Of a stretch of DNA of 64,000 bases, positions 18,699-27,556 are shown piece by piece (the first letter of the stretch is position 1; each line of letters begins with the position of its first letter). The stretch lies in the NCBI RefSeq assembly GCF_900141935.1, contig NZ_FQYX01000021.1, forward strand, positions 18,552 through 82,551. The letters are read 5' to 3'. Under the pieces are notes generated by a model, which made no database searches, was not told the DNA's origin, and saw only the letters and a list, made by a program, of their open reading frames with translations. Source of the DNA: Arenibacter nanhaiticus. Lineage in GTDB: Bacteria; Bacteroidota; Bacteroidia; Flavobacteriales; Flavobacteriaceae. Both the position numbers and the translations under genes were made by a program.

Positions 18699-19655
18699 AT
18701 GCAAAAAATAATAACACTGACGGTAAACCCTTTGGTAGATAAAAACACTACTGTTGTCGGTTTAAGACCCGATACGAACTTAGCTGCCACACAAGCTTTT
18801 TATCATGCAGGAGGAGGTGGAATTAATGTATCCAGGGCCATTCACAATTTAGGGGGTAGTTCGATGGCCTTATTTTTAGAAGGCGGCCGAACTGGGGCCC
18901 ATTTAGCAAACTTATTGGGTAGCGCTGGCATTCCAATAAAAACGGTACACATTTCTGGGCATACCCGTGAAAATTTTGCCGTAAAAGATAGGGTGACCCA
19001 ATTGGCCTACAGATTTAGTATGCCCGGACCTTTTGTGAAGGAAGCCGAATGGAAGGCGTGTTTAACAGCGGTAGAGGGTATTTTAAACCCGGGCGATTAC
19101 TTAGTAGCTAGTGGAAAATTAACCACAGGGATTCCCGACGATTTTTATCTACAACTAGCCGATATTGCCGAAGCAAAAGGAGCTAAACTGGTCCTAGATA
19201 CCAAAGGTAAGGCCTTGTTGGAAGCCATTAAAGGGAGAATATACTTATTGAAGCCCAATTTGGCCGAACTCAGTGAGCTCTGCGGGGTATCTTATATTTC
19301 CTATTCTGAACTCGAACCTTTGGCCAAGAACTTTATAAACCGACATTCCTGTGAGTTTATGGTGGTTTCCCTTGGGGCCAAAGGAGCCCTTTTGGTAAGT
19401 GCCCAAAACATAGCGTACATTCCAGGGGTAGTGGTTTCCCAGCAAAGTATTATTGGGGCAGGGGATAGTATGGTTGCCGGGATGGTATGTAGTTCATTTC
19501 AGGGGGCTACCCCTTTGGAAATGGTGCAATATGGCGTGGCCTGTGGAACAGCCACCACCATGCGGGCGGGGACAAAACTGTGCAAAAAAGAAGATGTTGA
19601 AGGTATTTATGAATGGATACAGCTCCGAGAAAAAGAAACAAATAAAAGTTTCTAA
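18699..19655 (+). CDS. pfkB: PfkB-family phosphofructokinase (copy 1)
   Basis: 318 residues from the ATG at 18699. That start aligns with the paralogue at 33478, whereas the longer frame from the TTG at 18609 adds 30 unmatched residues. Ribokinase-fold motifs are present: GGGGINVSRA near residue 35 and the anion-hole/catalytic GAGDSMVAG near 250. It probably phosphorylates fructose 6-phosphate or another sugar phosphate, as type II PfkB enzymes do. It ends directly at a hairpin that looks like a terminator, so Pta-AckA may be transcribed separately. Confidence 0.88.
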   Translation: MQKIITLTVNPLVDKNTTVVGLRPDTNLAATQAFYHAGGGGINVSRAIHNLGGSSMALFLEGGRTGAHLANLLGSAGIPIKTVHISGHTRENFAVKDRVTQLAYRFSMPGPFVKEAEWKACLTAVEGILNPGDYLVASGKLTTGIPDDFYLQLADIAEAKGAKLVLDTKGKALLEAIKGRIYLLKPNLAELSELCGVSYISYSELEPLAKNFINRHSCEFMVVSLGAKGALLVSAQNIAYIPGVVVSQQSIIGAGDSMVAGMVCSSFQGATPLEMVQYGVACGTATTMRAGTKLCKKEDVEGIYEWIQLREKETNKSF

Positions 19656-19677
19656 AAAAGTCAAACCTGACTTTTGT
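19656..19677 (+). terminator. Hairpin terminator after pfkB copy 1
   Basis: Perfect 8-bp stem AAAAGTCA (19656-19663) and TGACTTTT (19668-19675) with a 4-nt loop, right after the stop codon. Confidence 0.6.
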
Positions 19678-19937
19678 CATTTTATACCCTCTATGCCCCC
19701 TCTACCTTCGCAGCATTATTAAAAACATAATAGTGGATTAAAAAACAGCAAGGATAGCGAAGGAATCGATGTTGTTTTTAAAAGGTAGCCAATTGGGGGA
19801 ATTATAACTGTTTATACAAATCTATTTGGGGGTACTCCTACTGTAGTAAAAATATATTGCCGCGACCACCCTTAGTGAAATTTCCTGCTAGGCACTTTTG
19901 ATTTATGGAATTCTGCTATTAAACGAATTAAAAATTT

Positions 19938-22031
19938 ATGAGTAAAGCGATTTATATTGCCACAACCGGACCTAATACGGGTAAATCTATTGTTTCATTG
20001 GGCCTTATGCATATGTTGCTGGGCAAGACAGCAAAGGTTGGTTATTTTAGGCCCATTATAGACGATTTCAGTCCAGGTGGTATGGACAACCATATCAATA
20101 CCATGCTACATCATTTTGATCTGGATTTGAAGTTTAAAGAGGCCTACGCCTATACCAGATCGGAGATCATCGCTATGAAAAACAAAAATAGGGATGAGGA
20201 AATTATAAGTACCATCATAGCAAAATACAAAGCGGTAGAAGACCGCTACGATTTTGTGTTGGTAGAGGGAACCAGTTTTTCCGGGGAAGGATCTATTATA
20301 GAATGGGATATCAATGTGCTTATAGCCAAAAATTTGGGTATTCCGGCCATTATAATCAGTAGTGGGGTAGGGAAGACCATGGACGATTTTGTGGGTACCA
20401 TGCATATGGCCTATGATTCTTTTAAGGAAAAAGGCGTTGAGGTACTATCGGTTATCGCCAATAAGGTACAACCAGAAAACCTATCATGGGTTATCCGAGA
20501 GCTACAGGGACATTTGCCTAATCAGGTGCTGATCAATGCTATTCCTATGAATCCTGCTTTGGCAAATCCTTCTATCAAGGAAATTGTCAAGGAATTAAAT
20601 GGGAAGGTTTTGTTTGGAAAATCTTTTGTCAATAACCAGGCAGGTGCTTTTAGTGTAGGAGCCATGCAATTGCGAAATTATATTATTCACCTTAAAGAAA
20701 ATAGCTTGGTGATAACACCGGGAGATAGGGCCGATATAATATTAGGAGCTTTACAGGCAAACATATCTGCCAATTACCCCAACATTTCCGGGATTGTCCT
20801 CACCGGAGGCTTAATGCCCGAGGAGCCCATAATAAAATTGATAGAAGGCCTGTCTGAGGTAGTTCCTGTTATTTCGGTTCCGGGAGGGACTTTTGCGGTC
20901 ACCAATAGCATAGGCAATATAAAGCCGATGATCTATGCAGAAAATACCCATAAGATTACGGCCTCTATCCATGACTTTGAAAAATATGTGCCGGTAGAGG
21001 TGTTGGCAGAGCGGCTCATTACTTTCCAGGCGAACGGTATTACCCCAAGAATGTTTCAATACAACCTTTTGAGAAGGGCACAGGCCAACAAAAAACACAT
21101 TGTGCTCCCCGAAGGATCGGACGATCGAATTTTAAAGGCAGCCTATAAGTTGGTAGAATCCAATGCGGTAAGGTTAAGCTTGCTAGGAGATAAAAAACAA
21201 ATAGAGGAATCCTTATCCAGATTGGAATTTTCCTTGGATCTGTCGGGCATAACGATCATAGACCCTAAAAAGTCGCCTGATTTTGAGGACTATGTGCAGA
21301 CGTTGTACAGCTTGCGGAAACATAAAAACGTCAACTTGGCTATGGCCCGCGATTTAATGGAAGACGTTTCTTATTTCGGGACCATGATGGTTTATAAGGG
21401 ACACGCGGACGGGATGGTCTCTGGGGCAGTGAATACCACCCAGCACACCATCAGACCGGCATTACAGTTTGTAAAAACCAAACCAGGGGTATCGGTAGTA
21501 TCCTCTATATTTTTTATGTGTTTAGACGACCGTGTCACCATTTTTGGCGACTGTGCCATTAACCCAAATCCGACCGCCGAACAATTGGCGGAAATTGCCA
21601 TTTCTTCGGCGGAGAGCAGTCTCGCTTTTGGGATAGAACCCAGAATAGCCATGCTATCGTATTCTTCCGGGGCCTCGGGACAAGGGGCCGATGTCGATAA
21701 AGTACGTACGGCAACGGAAATCGTAAAAAAATTACGCCCCGATTTAAAGGTAGAAGGTCCTATTCAATACGATGCGGCCGTAGACGAAAAAATAGGGCAG
21801 AGTAAAATGCCGAATTCCGAAGTGGCGGGAAAAGCCAGTGTATTTATTTTTCCCGACCTGAATACCGGTAACAATACCTATAAGGCCGTGCAACGAGAAA
21901 CAGGAGCTATGGCTATAGGACCTATGTTACAGGGCCTCAATAAACCGGTAAACGACTTAAGCCGAGGCTGTACCGTAAACGATGTGATCAATACGGTCAT
22001 TATAACAGCCATCCAAGCACAGGGCATTTAA
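19938..22031 (+). CDS. pta: Phosphate acetyltransferase (long form)
   Basis: 697 residues in the long Pta architecture. An N-terminal P-loop domain has GPNTGKS at residues 11-17, then a DRTGG domain, then the C-terminal catalytic PTA_PTB domain (from about 370). The catalytic part contains GHADGMVSGAVNTT and LSYSSGASG. It interconverts acetyl-CoA and acetyl phosphate. With ackA 51 bp downstream it yields ATP by acetate formation, a fermentation route useful at low oxygen. No FNR-like box was found in the 282 bp upstream. Confidence 0.95.
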   Translation: MSKAIYIATTGPNTGKSIVSLGLMHMLLGKTAKVGYFRPIIDDFSPGGMDNHINTMLHHFDLDLKFKEAYAYTRSEIIAMKNKNRDEEIISTIIAKYKAVEDRYDFVLVEGTSFSGEGSIIEWDINVLIAKNLGIPAIIISSGVGKTMDDFVGTMHMAYDSFKEKGVEVLSVIANKVQPENLSWVIRELQGHLPNQVLINAIPMNPALANPSIKEIVKELNGKVLFGKSFVNNQAGAFSVGAMQLRNYIIHLKENSLVITPGDRADIILGALQANISANYPNISGIVLTGGLMPEEPIIKLIEGLSEVVPVISVPGGTFAVTNSIGNIKPMIYAENTHKITASIHDFEKYVPVEVLAERLITFQANGITPRMFQYNLLRRAQANKKHIVLPEGSDDRILKAAYKLVESNAVRLSLLGDKKQIEESLSRLEFSLDLSGITIIDPKKSPDFEDYVQTLYSLRKHKNVNLAMARDLMEDVSYFGTMMVYKGHADGMVSGAVNTTQHTIRPALQFVKTKPGVSVVSSIFFMCLDDRVTIFGDCAINPNPTAEQLAEIAISSAESSLAFGIEPRIAMLSYSSGASGQGADVDKVRTATEIVKKLRPDLKVEGPIQYDAAVDEKIGQSKMPNSEVAGKASVFIFPDLNTGNNTYKAVQRETGAMAIGPMLQGLNKPVNDLSRGCTVNDVINTVIITAIQAQGI

Positions 22032-22082
22032 AAACAAATAATTAAGAGGCTGTATATAGGCTCTTAACATTAAAAAATAAGC

Positions 22083-23276
22083 ATGAAAATATTAATCCTC
22101 AATTCTGGTAGTTCGTCCATTAAATATCAACTGATCCAAATGCCGGCAAAAAAAGTTCTTTGCAAGGGAATGATCGATGCGATAGGCAATAAAAATGCGG
22201 TTACGAGTTATAAATCCGATGCTGTAGATATTAAAGAAAAGCAGGAAATTCCCAATCATAAAGTAGGTTTGCTAAAAATAGCAGATCTATTATTAGACAA
22301 AGATAAAGGAGTGATAAAAGACAGCAATGAAATTGCTGTTGTTGGGCATAGGGTGGTTCACGGCGGAAATTCTTTCTCTAAAACGACCCTGATAGAGAAG
22401 GCGGTAAAAGATAAAATTAAACAACTATGCGCCTTGGCGCCATTGCACAATCCGCACAATTTGGAAGGCATTATCTTGGCCGAAACTATATTTACTGCTG
22501 CCAAACAGATCGCGGTTTTTGACACCGCCTTTCACCAGACCATTCCGGTCAAGGCAAAAAAATATGCCATTCCCAATGAGTTCTATACCGAGCACGGAAT
22601 ACAAGTGTATGGTTTTCATGGAACCAGTCATAAATATGTTTCAGAAGTGGCCAACGATTATTTGGAAAACAAAAAAGCTAAGGTTATTACGGTGCATTTA
22701 GGCAATGGCTGTAGTATGACTGCGGTATCCGAGGGAAAAAGCATAGATCACAGTTTGGGGTTTACCCCTTCGAACGGACTTATTATGGGGACCAGGTGCG
22801 GGGACATCGATCAGACCATAATTTTTCATTTGGTCAAAACATTGGGCTACAGCCTAGAAGAAGTAAACACACTTTTGGTTAAAAAAAGTGGTATGTACGG
22901 ACTCACTGGATATTCCGATTTAAGGGAGATAGAAGCTGAAGCCGAAAACGGAAATAAGGCCTGTATGCTGGCCCTAGAAATGAATGCATATCGCATAAAA
23001 AAATATATTGGGGCTTATACGGCTGCTATGAACGGATTGGATGCCTTGGTTTTTACGGCCGGAATAGGAGAAAATTCCGCTACCCTTAGGGCCATGGTAT
23101 GTCGTGATATGGACTATATGGGACTTCATTTAGATGCTGCTAGAAATGACGCTAAAAAAGCAAGTATAAGGGAAATAAACACCCCTACAGCGAAGGTGAA
23201 AATTTTGGTGATCCCTACTGATGAAGAATTGGAAATAGCGAAACAAGCCCATGAATTATTAGGGCAGTTGGTGTAG
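22083..23276 (+). CDS. ackA: Acetate kinase
   Basis: 397 residues, the usual length. Family signatures are visible: LNSGSSSIKYQL at the N terminus (Asn7), FDTAFHQT, GFHGTSHKYV, HLGNGCS and FTAGIGENS. It converts acetyl phosphate and ADP to acetate and ATP. It follows pta closely, so the two form an acetate-generating module. Confidence 0.97.
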   Translation: MKILILNSGSSSIKYQLIQMPAKKVLCKGMIDAIGNKNAVTSYKSDAVDIKEKQEIPNHKVGLLKIADLLLDKDKGVIKDSNEIAVVGHRVVHGGNSFSKTTLIEKAVKDKIKQLCALAPLHNPHNLEGIILAETIFTAAKQIAVFDTAFHQTIPVKAKKYAIPNEFYTEHGIQVYGFHGTSHKYVSEVANDYLENKKAKVITVHLGNGCSMTAVSEGKSIDHSLGFTPSNGLIMGTRCGDIDQTIIFHLVKTLGYSLEEVNTLLVKKSGMYGLTGYSDLREIEAEAENGNKACMLALEMNAYRIKKYIGAYTAAMNGLDALVFTAGIGENSATLRAMVCRDMDYMGLHLDAARNDAKKASIREINTPTAKVKILVIPTDEELEIAKQAHELLGQLV

Positions 23277-23288
23277 TGTTTTAAAGGA

Positions 23289-23373
23289 GACGAGCATGAC
23301 CGAAAACTGTTCGCAAACACGAATTCAATTATGCTTATTACATGCTTGTACTGAGCGAAGCCGAAGTATGACC
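23289..23373 (+). repeat. Dispersed leader element R2 (long form)
   Basis: Starts GAGCATGACCGAAAACTG, contains TCGCAAAC and GAATTCA, and ends with the hairpin CTTGTACTGAGCG and GTATGACC. It lies between ackA and the FNR-like promoter of gene 23539. Confidence 0.7.
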
Positions 23374-23449
23374 TTTAAAAAATAATAAATAGCTACCTAG
23401 AAATCAACGTACAAACCATTTATAATAGGATTTTGCTAGAAACTATGAA

Positions 23450-23493
23450 ATGACTTAAATCATATCATATAAAAATTAAAACGAATAGTTTTG
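23450..23493 (+). promoter_or_regulatory. FNR-like box and -7 element for gene 23539
   Basis: Box TGACTTAAATCA at 23451-23462 and TAGTTTTG at 23486-23493, exact 36.5-bp spacing. Confidence 0.78.
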
Positions 23494-23538
23494 AGATGAA
23501 TTTTGAGTTAATAACAGCGGGTATATATATAAGGAAAT

Positions 23539-23925
23539 ATGGATAGTGAGGGAATTACCGGGGCAGCATTGCATTTAGAATACCTACAATGGAAAAAGGA
23601 ATTAGACCATTGGGAAGAAGAGCTATATTCTTTAGAGCACCGTTTGGAAGAATTGAGAAAACGCTGGAAAAATCAAAATTTATTGGCCCAATTAGAGCAT
23701 TATCAAGGTGAGTTTATATTGCAAAAGGAAGATTTAAACGGGTTGCGGCAAGATATCGGAAAACACAAAGCTATGGTCAGCGAACAGCAAGTTCAGGACG
23801 ATAAGCCAATCCATACGCATCTACACGAGAGTCATCTCGAAATAAAGAGTGTAATAGCTTTAAAATTACCTGAATACATGAAACTCAAAAAGGATTTTTT
23901 CTACTTTCTGAGCAAACATATGTAG
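23539..23925 (+). CDS. Small helical protein of the island family (paralogue 2, divergent)
   Basis: 128 residues, almost entirely charged helix. A WKKELDHWEEELYSLEHRL segment near the start fits the W..L..E.E pattern of the proteins at 13018, 51451 and 52089, but overall similarity is weak. No membrane segment, no known domain. It has its own FNR-like promoter with a near-perfect -7 element. Function unknown; a coiled-coil partner or scaffold is possible. Confidence 0.7.
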   Translation: MDSEGITGAALHLEYLQWKKELDHWEEELYSLEHRLEELRKRWKNQNLLAQLEHYQGEFILQKEDLNGLRQDIGKHKAMVSEQQVQDDKPIHTHLHESHLEIKSVIALKLPEYMKLKKDFFYFLSKHM

Positions 23926-23933
23926 GATGGGAA

Positions 23934-24437
23934 TTAGGCCGATTTATCGAGGTCTTGAAGGGAGTTTTCAATATATTTTAATTCTTCATCAAAGGCCCTC
24001 ACTACTATTAAGTATCCTCCTTTGTGCAAGGTCCTTAGGAGCCTTAGGGCTTCCTCTTCCTTAAAGTCAAGCCCACGCAAAATTCCATAGGGGCCACTGG
24101 ACATAGCGCCTAGTTTTTTGCCATCTACCTCGTGTAAAAAAATAGGAGCCAATGGTCCGGCTATATAGATGGTTCCTATTTCTGGATTGTAGAAAAAACC
24201 GAAATGCTTCGTGGTTCTTAAGGTTTTTTTCCAATGGGTCTCCAAGGATATTTTTTCATTTAAAAGCGTAGTTTCATCACTAAAGGCCTCGGTGTCCAAT
24301 TTCCCAAGAACAGACAGTTTTGAGTCCATAGCGCTATTTTCCCTTATGATCATAATAGCTTGTTCTATTTGCCATAAATGGTGAAACGCTTTTATTAGAA
24401 AGTGTTTTTTTTTCCTTTTTTTGGTGCTTGGTTTCAT
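23934..24437 (-). CDS. Stress protein with YflT/DUF1269-like domain (tentative)
   Basis: 167 residues from the ATG at 24437; the frame extends to a TTG at 24461. A very basic N-terminal patch (KKRKKKH) is followed by a domain with the pattern GTIYIAGPLAP...GAMSSGPYGILRGL...LLRTLHKGGYLIVVRAFDEE. This recalls the alpha/beta-plait proteins annotated as general stress protein 17M/YflT or DUF1269. The match is from pattern memory and is uncertain. It converges with gene 23539 and diverges from ytxH. Confidence 0.65.
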   Translation of the reverse strand: MKPSTKKRKKKHFLIKAFHHLWQIEQAIMIIRENSAMDSKLSVLGKLDTEAFSDETTLLNEKISLETHWKKTLRTTKHFGFFYNPEIGTIYIAGPLAPIFLHEVDGKKLGAMSSGPYGILRGLDFKEEEALRLLRTLHKGGYLIVVRAFDEELKYIENSLQDLDKSA

Positions 24438-24542
24438 AATTTTTGTGGTATAAAAAACCAATTGGGGCAGTATTTCATTGTTAAGATAAGAAAAAAGTTC
24501 GATTTTTTGAATGATTTTGAGGATTTACATTCCTTATAGTAC

Positions 24543-24586
24543 CTGATAAAAATCATTCCAAGTTGTTCTTTTCCCTTGTAGTTTTG
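24543..24586 (+). promoter_or_regulatory. FNR-like box and -7 element for the ytxH gene
   Basis: Box TGATAAAAATCA at 24544-24555 and TAGTTTTG at 24579-24586, exact 36.5-bp spacing. No matching -7 element faces the leftward gene. Confidence 0.78.
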
Positions 24587-24630
24587 TGATAACAGAGAAA
24601 GTAATATATCCATTTTAAAACCAAACAATC

Positions 24631-24960
24631 ATGCAAAACGATAGCGGTAATATTTTATTGGCTTTATTGACAGGAGCTGCCATTGGAGCTGGAATAGGCA
24701 TTTTATACGCCCCGGATAAAGGGTTGGAAACAAGAGGAAAAATAAAAAGAAAGGTTTCCAGTGCTACACACGATATCCAAGAACGTATCCATCATGCCAA
24801 GGATGAGTTGACAAAATCTGCTCATGAAAAAAAAGTAGCCTTTGAACAAAAACTAGAAGAAAGTATGTCCAATATGAGCTATAAGGCAGACGATATGATA
24901 GCGACCTTGGAGCGTAAGCTAGAAGAGCTTAGAAAGAAAAATGCCCAATTCCAAAAATAA
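24631..24960 (+). CDS. YtxH-domain protein
   Basis: 109 residues: an N-terminal glycine-rich membrane helix (LLALLTGAAIGAGIGILYAP) followed by a long amphipathic helical tail. This is the YtxH layout, common among stress-induced small membrane proteins of unknown mechanism. It has a strong FNR-like promoter 76 bp upstream. Confidence 0.83.
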   Translation: MQNDSGNILLALLTGAAIGAGIGILYAPDKGLETRGKIKRKVSSATHDIQERIHHAKDELTKSAHEKKVAFEQKLEESMSNMSYKADDMIATLERKLEELRKKNAQFQK

Positions 24961-25191
24961 TGCCATCTGGCTAGGCTAGCCTTGTGGTAAAACCTTTTTA
25001 AAAGAAAGGGTGTTTTACGGTCATACCTAATTTCCCCTTAGCTACTAAGGGTAAAACTGTTATTGGTCGTATGGATGTATTAAAACAACGGTTTCCTTTC
25101 CCCTAAGGAGTACTCCTAGAAATAGTTTTTTTAAATTTAAGAAGCTGCAAATCAGGTAGTAAACCTGTTTAAGGACCTTATTTTTTTAGGA

Positions 25192-26826
25192 ATGAACATT
25201 CAAAAAATTTTCTATTGGTCCCTTATTCCCCTTTTTTTACTAATAAATATAGGTCTTGGATCTTGGGGGCTTACAGAAAGTAGCGAGGCCAGATATGCGG
25301 AAATTAGCCGTGAAATGGTATTGAACCATGAGTACCTGCATCCTACACTGTTAGGGATAAAACACTACCATAAACCGCCCATCACTTATTATATTACGGT
25401 AATGGGGTATCAGATTTTTGGGATCAACGAGTATGGAGCCCGATTTTTTCTGAGTGTGGCCTTGGTGTTTCAGCTGTTATTGGTCTTCAAAATTTCAAAA
25501 CTTTTATTTAATGATCTAAAGGTAGCCCTCGCTGCTGCCATCATATATTTTTCTTTTCCCATAGTGCTGATTGCCGCTAGGGTATTGACTACAGATGCTT
25601 ATATGGCAACCTTTGTTATATGGAGTGTTTATTGGATATTGTGTTATAAAAAAAACCGAGCTCCCCGCTATTTATATGGGTTTTTTATAGTATTGGCACT
25701 GGCCTTTTTAACAAAGGGACCCGTGGCAGTGCTACCGGTGGTAATATTCCTGGTGGTGTGGAAAGTGCTATACAAGGAGACTATTGCTTTAACGATTCAT
25801 CATTATCTCGGATTTGTTTTGTGCTTGTTGTTGTCTAGTTCTTGGTTCCTTGCCGTTATGACCAATACCCCTCATTTTTTAGACTATTTGATCAATGACC
25901 AAATCATAGCACGGTCCTTAACTGCCGAGAAATTCCATAGAAACAAACCTTTTTGGTATTACCTGATCTTGGCGCCATTGGTGGGGTTTCCATGGTTGCC
26001 CATTATGGTTGTTTGTACTGCCCGGGCGTATAAAAAATATTTAAAGAATAAAACCCTTCCTTTAGTGTTGCTTTGGACCATTGGGAGCTTGTTTATACTA
26101 TTTTCGGCCTTTTCATCGAAGCTAGTACTTTATATTTTACCACTGTTTTCGTTTATGGCCATACTGTCGGGATACCTTTTCTTTTTAATCCCCTTCGATA
26201 AAATTAAGAATTACAGCCTATTTTACGGGCTGCTAATAGTGGTGTTGTCGCTCTTTTTGATCTTAGGGGATTTTATAATGGAGATACGTATAGATGTTAG
26301 GTACTCCCTTATGCTGGCAGTGTTTTTAATCTTGGGTCTTGGGATACTTTATTATAATACGAGCTTGCAAAGACATTATAAGTTGATGGCCTTTAGCCTG
26401 CTTTTTACCATTGGCCTTGTCCTAAGTTATCCGTTATTTGGGTCAAAAAATCCGAATACTATTAATACGATCAAGAATATAGTAGCCTTGGCCAAGGAAA
26501 AGAAGGGCGATTCTATTGGGCACCTCATAGCCTTGGACGTTTTTATACCCTCGGCATCCTTTTATCTAAACCAAGATATCATCACTGTCAAGGGCAATAC
26601 TACGAGGGTAAGGAGGGATATACAATTTGAGGAGGATACCTTGTATCGGGAAAATTTATTGGATATTTCCCATGAGAAAGAACTGCGAAAATTACAGCAA
26701 TTGATGCAAGCGAAAAATACGGTGTTACTAGTTCGAAAAAAAGATACGATTTCCGATTTCCTATGTGATCAGATAGAGAACTTTAAACATCAAATCGAAA
26801 TTGATCAATGGCGTCTGTATTATTGA
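25192..26826 (+). CDS. GT39/ArnT-like membrane glycosyltransferase
   Basis: 544 residues with about 11-12 membrane segments. The first periplasmic loop has the acidic GT-C motif TESSEARYAEISREM, then HKPPITYYI, typical of ArnT/PMT-family enzymes that use polyprenyl-linked sugars. Substrate unknown. It lies 231 bp after ytxH on the same strand; I see no island box directly before it, so it may be read through from ytxH or have its own promoter. Confidence 0.83.
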   Translation: MNIQKIFYWSLIPLFLLINIGLGSWGLTESSEARYAEISREMVLNHEYLHPTLLGIKHYHKPPITYYITVMGYQIFGINEYGARFFLSVALVFQLLLVFKISKLLFNDLKVALAAAIIYFSFPIVLIAARVLTTDAYMATFVIWSVYWILCYKKNRAPRYLYGFFIVLALAFLTKGPVAVLPVVIFLVVWKVLYKETIALTIHHYLGFVLCLLLSSSWFLAVMTNTPHFLDYLINDQIIARSLTAEKFHRNKPFWYYLILAPLVGFPWLPIMVVCTARAYKKYLKNKTLPLVLLWTIGSLFILFSAFSSKLVLYILPLFSFMAILSGYLFFLIPFDKIKNYSLFYGLLIVVLSLFLILGDFIMEIRIDVRYSLMLAVFLILGLGILYYNTSLQRHYKLMAFSLLFTIGLVLSYPLFGSKNPNTINTIKNIVALAKEKKGDSIGHLIALDVFIPSASFYLNQDIITVKGNTTRVRRDIQFEEDTLYRENLLDISHEKELRKLQQLMQAKNTVLLVRKKDTISDFLCDQIENFKHQIEIDQWRLYY

Positions 26827-26847
26827 TCCCTTGTTAAAAAAATAAAA

Positions 26848-26896
26848 CCCTTATAGTACTTTTGTTTCTATTACAGAAACGGGAATACTGTAAGGG
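26848..26896. terminator. Bidirectional hairpin between convergent genes
   Basis: Arms CCCTTATAGTA (26848-26858) and TACTGTAAGGG (26886-26896), with an inner GTTTCT/AGAAAC pair. It separates the glycosyltransferase from the oppositely oriented hsp20. Confidence 0.55.
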
Positions 26897-26918
26897 CCGT
26901 ATTCAAAGTTTGGAAATA

Positions 26919-27353
26919 CTATGAAATTTCTATTTTTTTAGGTTTGTTGGTTTTATTTCCTTCTTTTTTAGAGAGAATACATGTAAGAATTCCGTCCTTA
27001 TAAGTAGCTTTAATTTCTTCATCAAGGACATTCTCGGGTAATTGAAGCGATTTTTTAAAGGAGGTATAGCTAAATTCCCTTCGACTGTAATTCTCCTCTT
27101 CCCGCTCCTTGGAACTCGAATTTTGTGCCGAGATATTGAGACATCCGTTGTCTATCTCAATTTCAAAATCCTTTTTGGAATAGCCCGGTGCCGCCAGCTC
27201 TATTTCAAAACCATCCTTTAGTTCTTTAATGTTCATGGCCGGTTCTTCCATGATATCCCACCATCTTCTGTCGGTAAAGAACTCATTTGTATTAAAAAAC
27301 TCTTGGGGCAAAAGATTGGCCCAAGGTCTTCTGTTGAACTTTATAAGTGACAT
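26919..27353 (-). CDS. Hsp20/alpha-crystallin small heat shock protein
   Basis: 144 residues from the ATG at 27353; the TTG at 27398 adds an unlikely extension. The alpha-crystallin domain (about residues 35-130) shows ELAAPGYSKKDFEIEID and the closing ATYKDGILTCILSK motif. It is an ATP-independent holdase. It is transcribed divergently from the P-type ATPase, both from one FNR-like box. HspX holds a comparable place in the mycobacterial dormancy regulon. Confidence 0.92.
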   Translation of the reverse strand: MSLIKFNRRPWANLLPQEFFNTNEFFTDRRWWDIMEEPAMNIKELKDGFEIELAAPGYSKKDFEIEIDNGCLNISAQNSSSKEREEENYSRREFSYTSFKKSLQLPENVLDEEIKATYKDGILTCILSKKEGNKTNKPKKIEIS

Positions 27354-27394
27354 AACATAATATTTTAGGTTAAACAATTCTTTCTTTAGGTATC

Positions 27395-27438
27395 GCAAAT
27401 TACTACCAACAAGGAAGATATAATATGATATGGGTCAG
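27395..27438 (-). promoter_or_regulatory. FNR-like box with -7 element for hsp20
   Basis: Box TGATATGGGTCA at 27426-27437. On the minus strand TAATTTG lies at 27396-27402, close to the standard distance. The same box also serves the rightward gene. Confidence 0.65.
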
Positions 27439-27468
27439 TTGATAGGGCTGTTTTTACCGTTATTTTTG
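27425..27468 (+). promoter_or_regulatory. FNR-like box with -7 element for the P-type ATPase
   Basis: Uses the box at 27426-27437 in the other direction; TATTTTTG at 27461-27468 gives exact 36.5-bp spacing. Leader about 84 nt. Confidence 0.72.
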
Positions 27469-27556
27469 AGTTATCTTCAGCGGCAGCGGCCATTAGTTCC
27501 ATTTTATAAACTTTACGAGGGCCTGTATTTGCTGTTACAAACTTTATAACGGTCGT

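Noticed and set aside
19656..19937. Search for an FNR-like box before pta
   Set aside because: No TGAY-N4-RTCA palindrome is present. pta-ackA may have a different promoter, so I do not count it as a direct member of the regulon.
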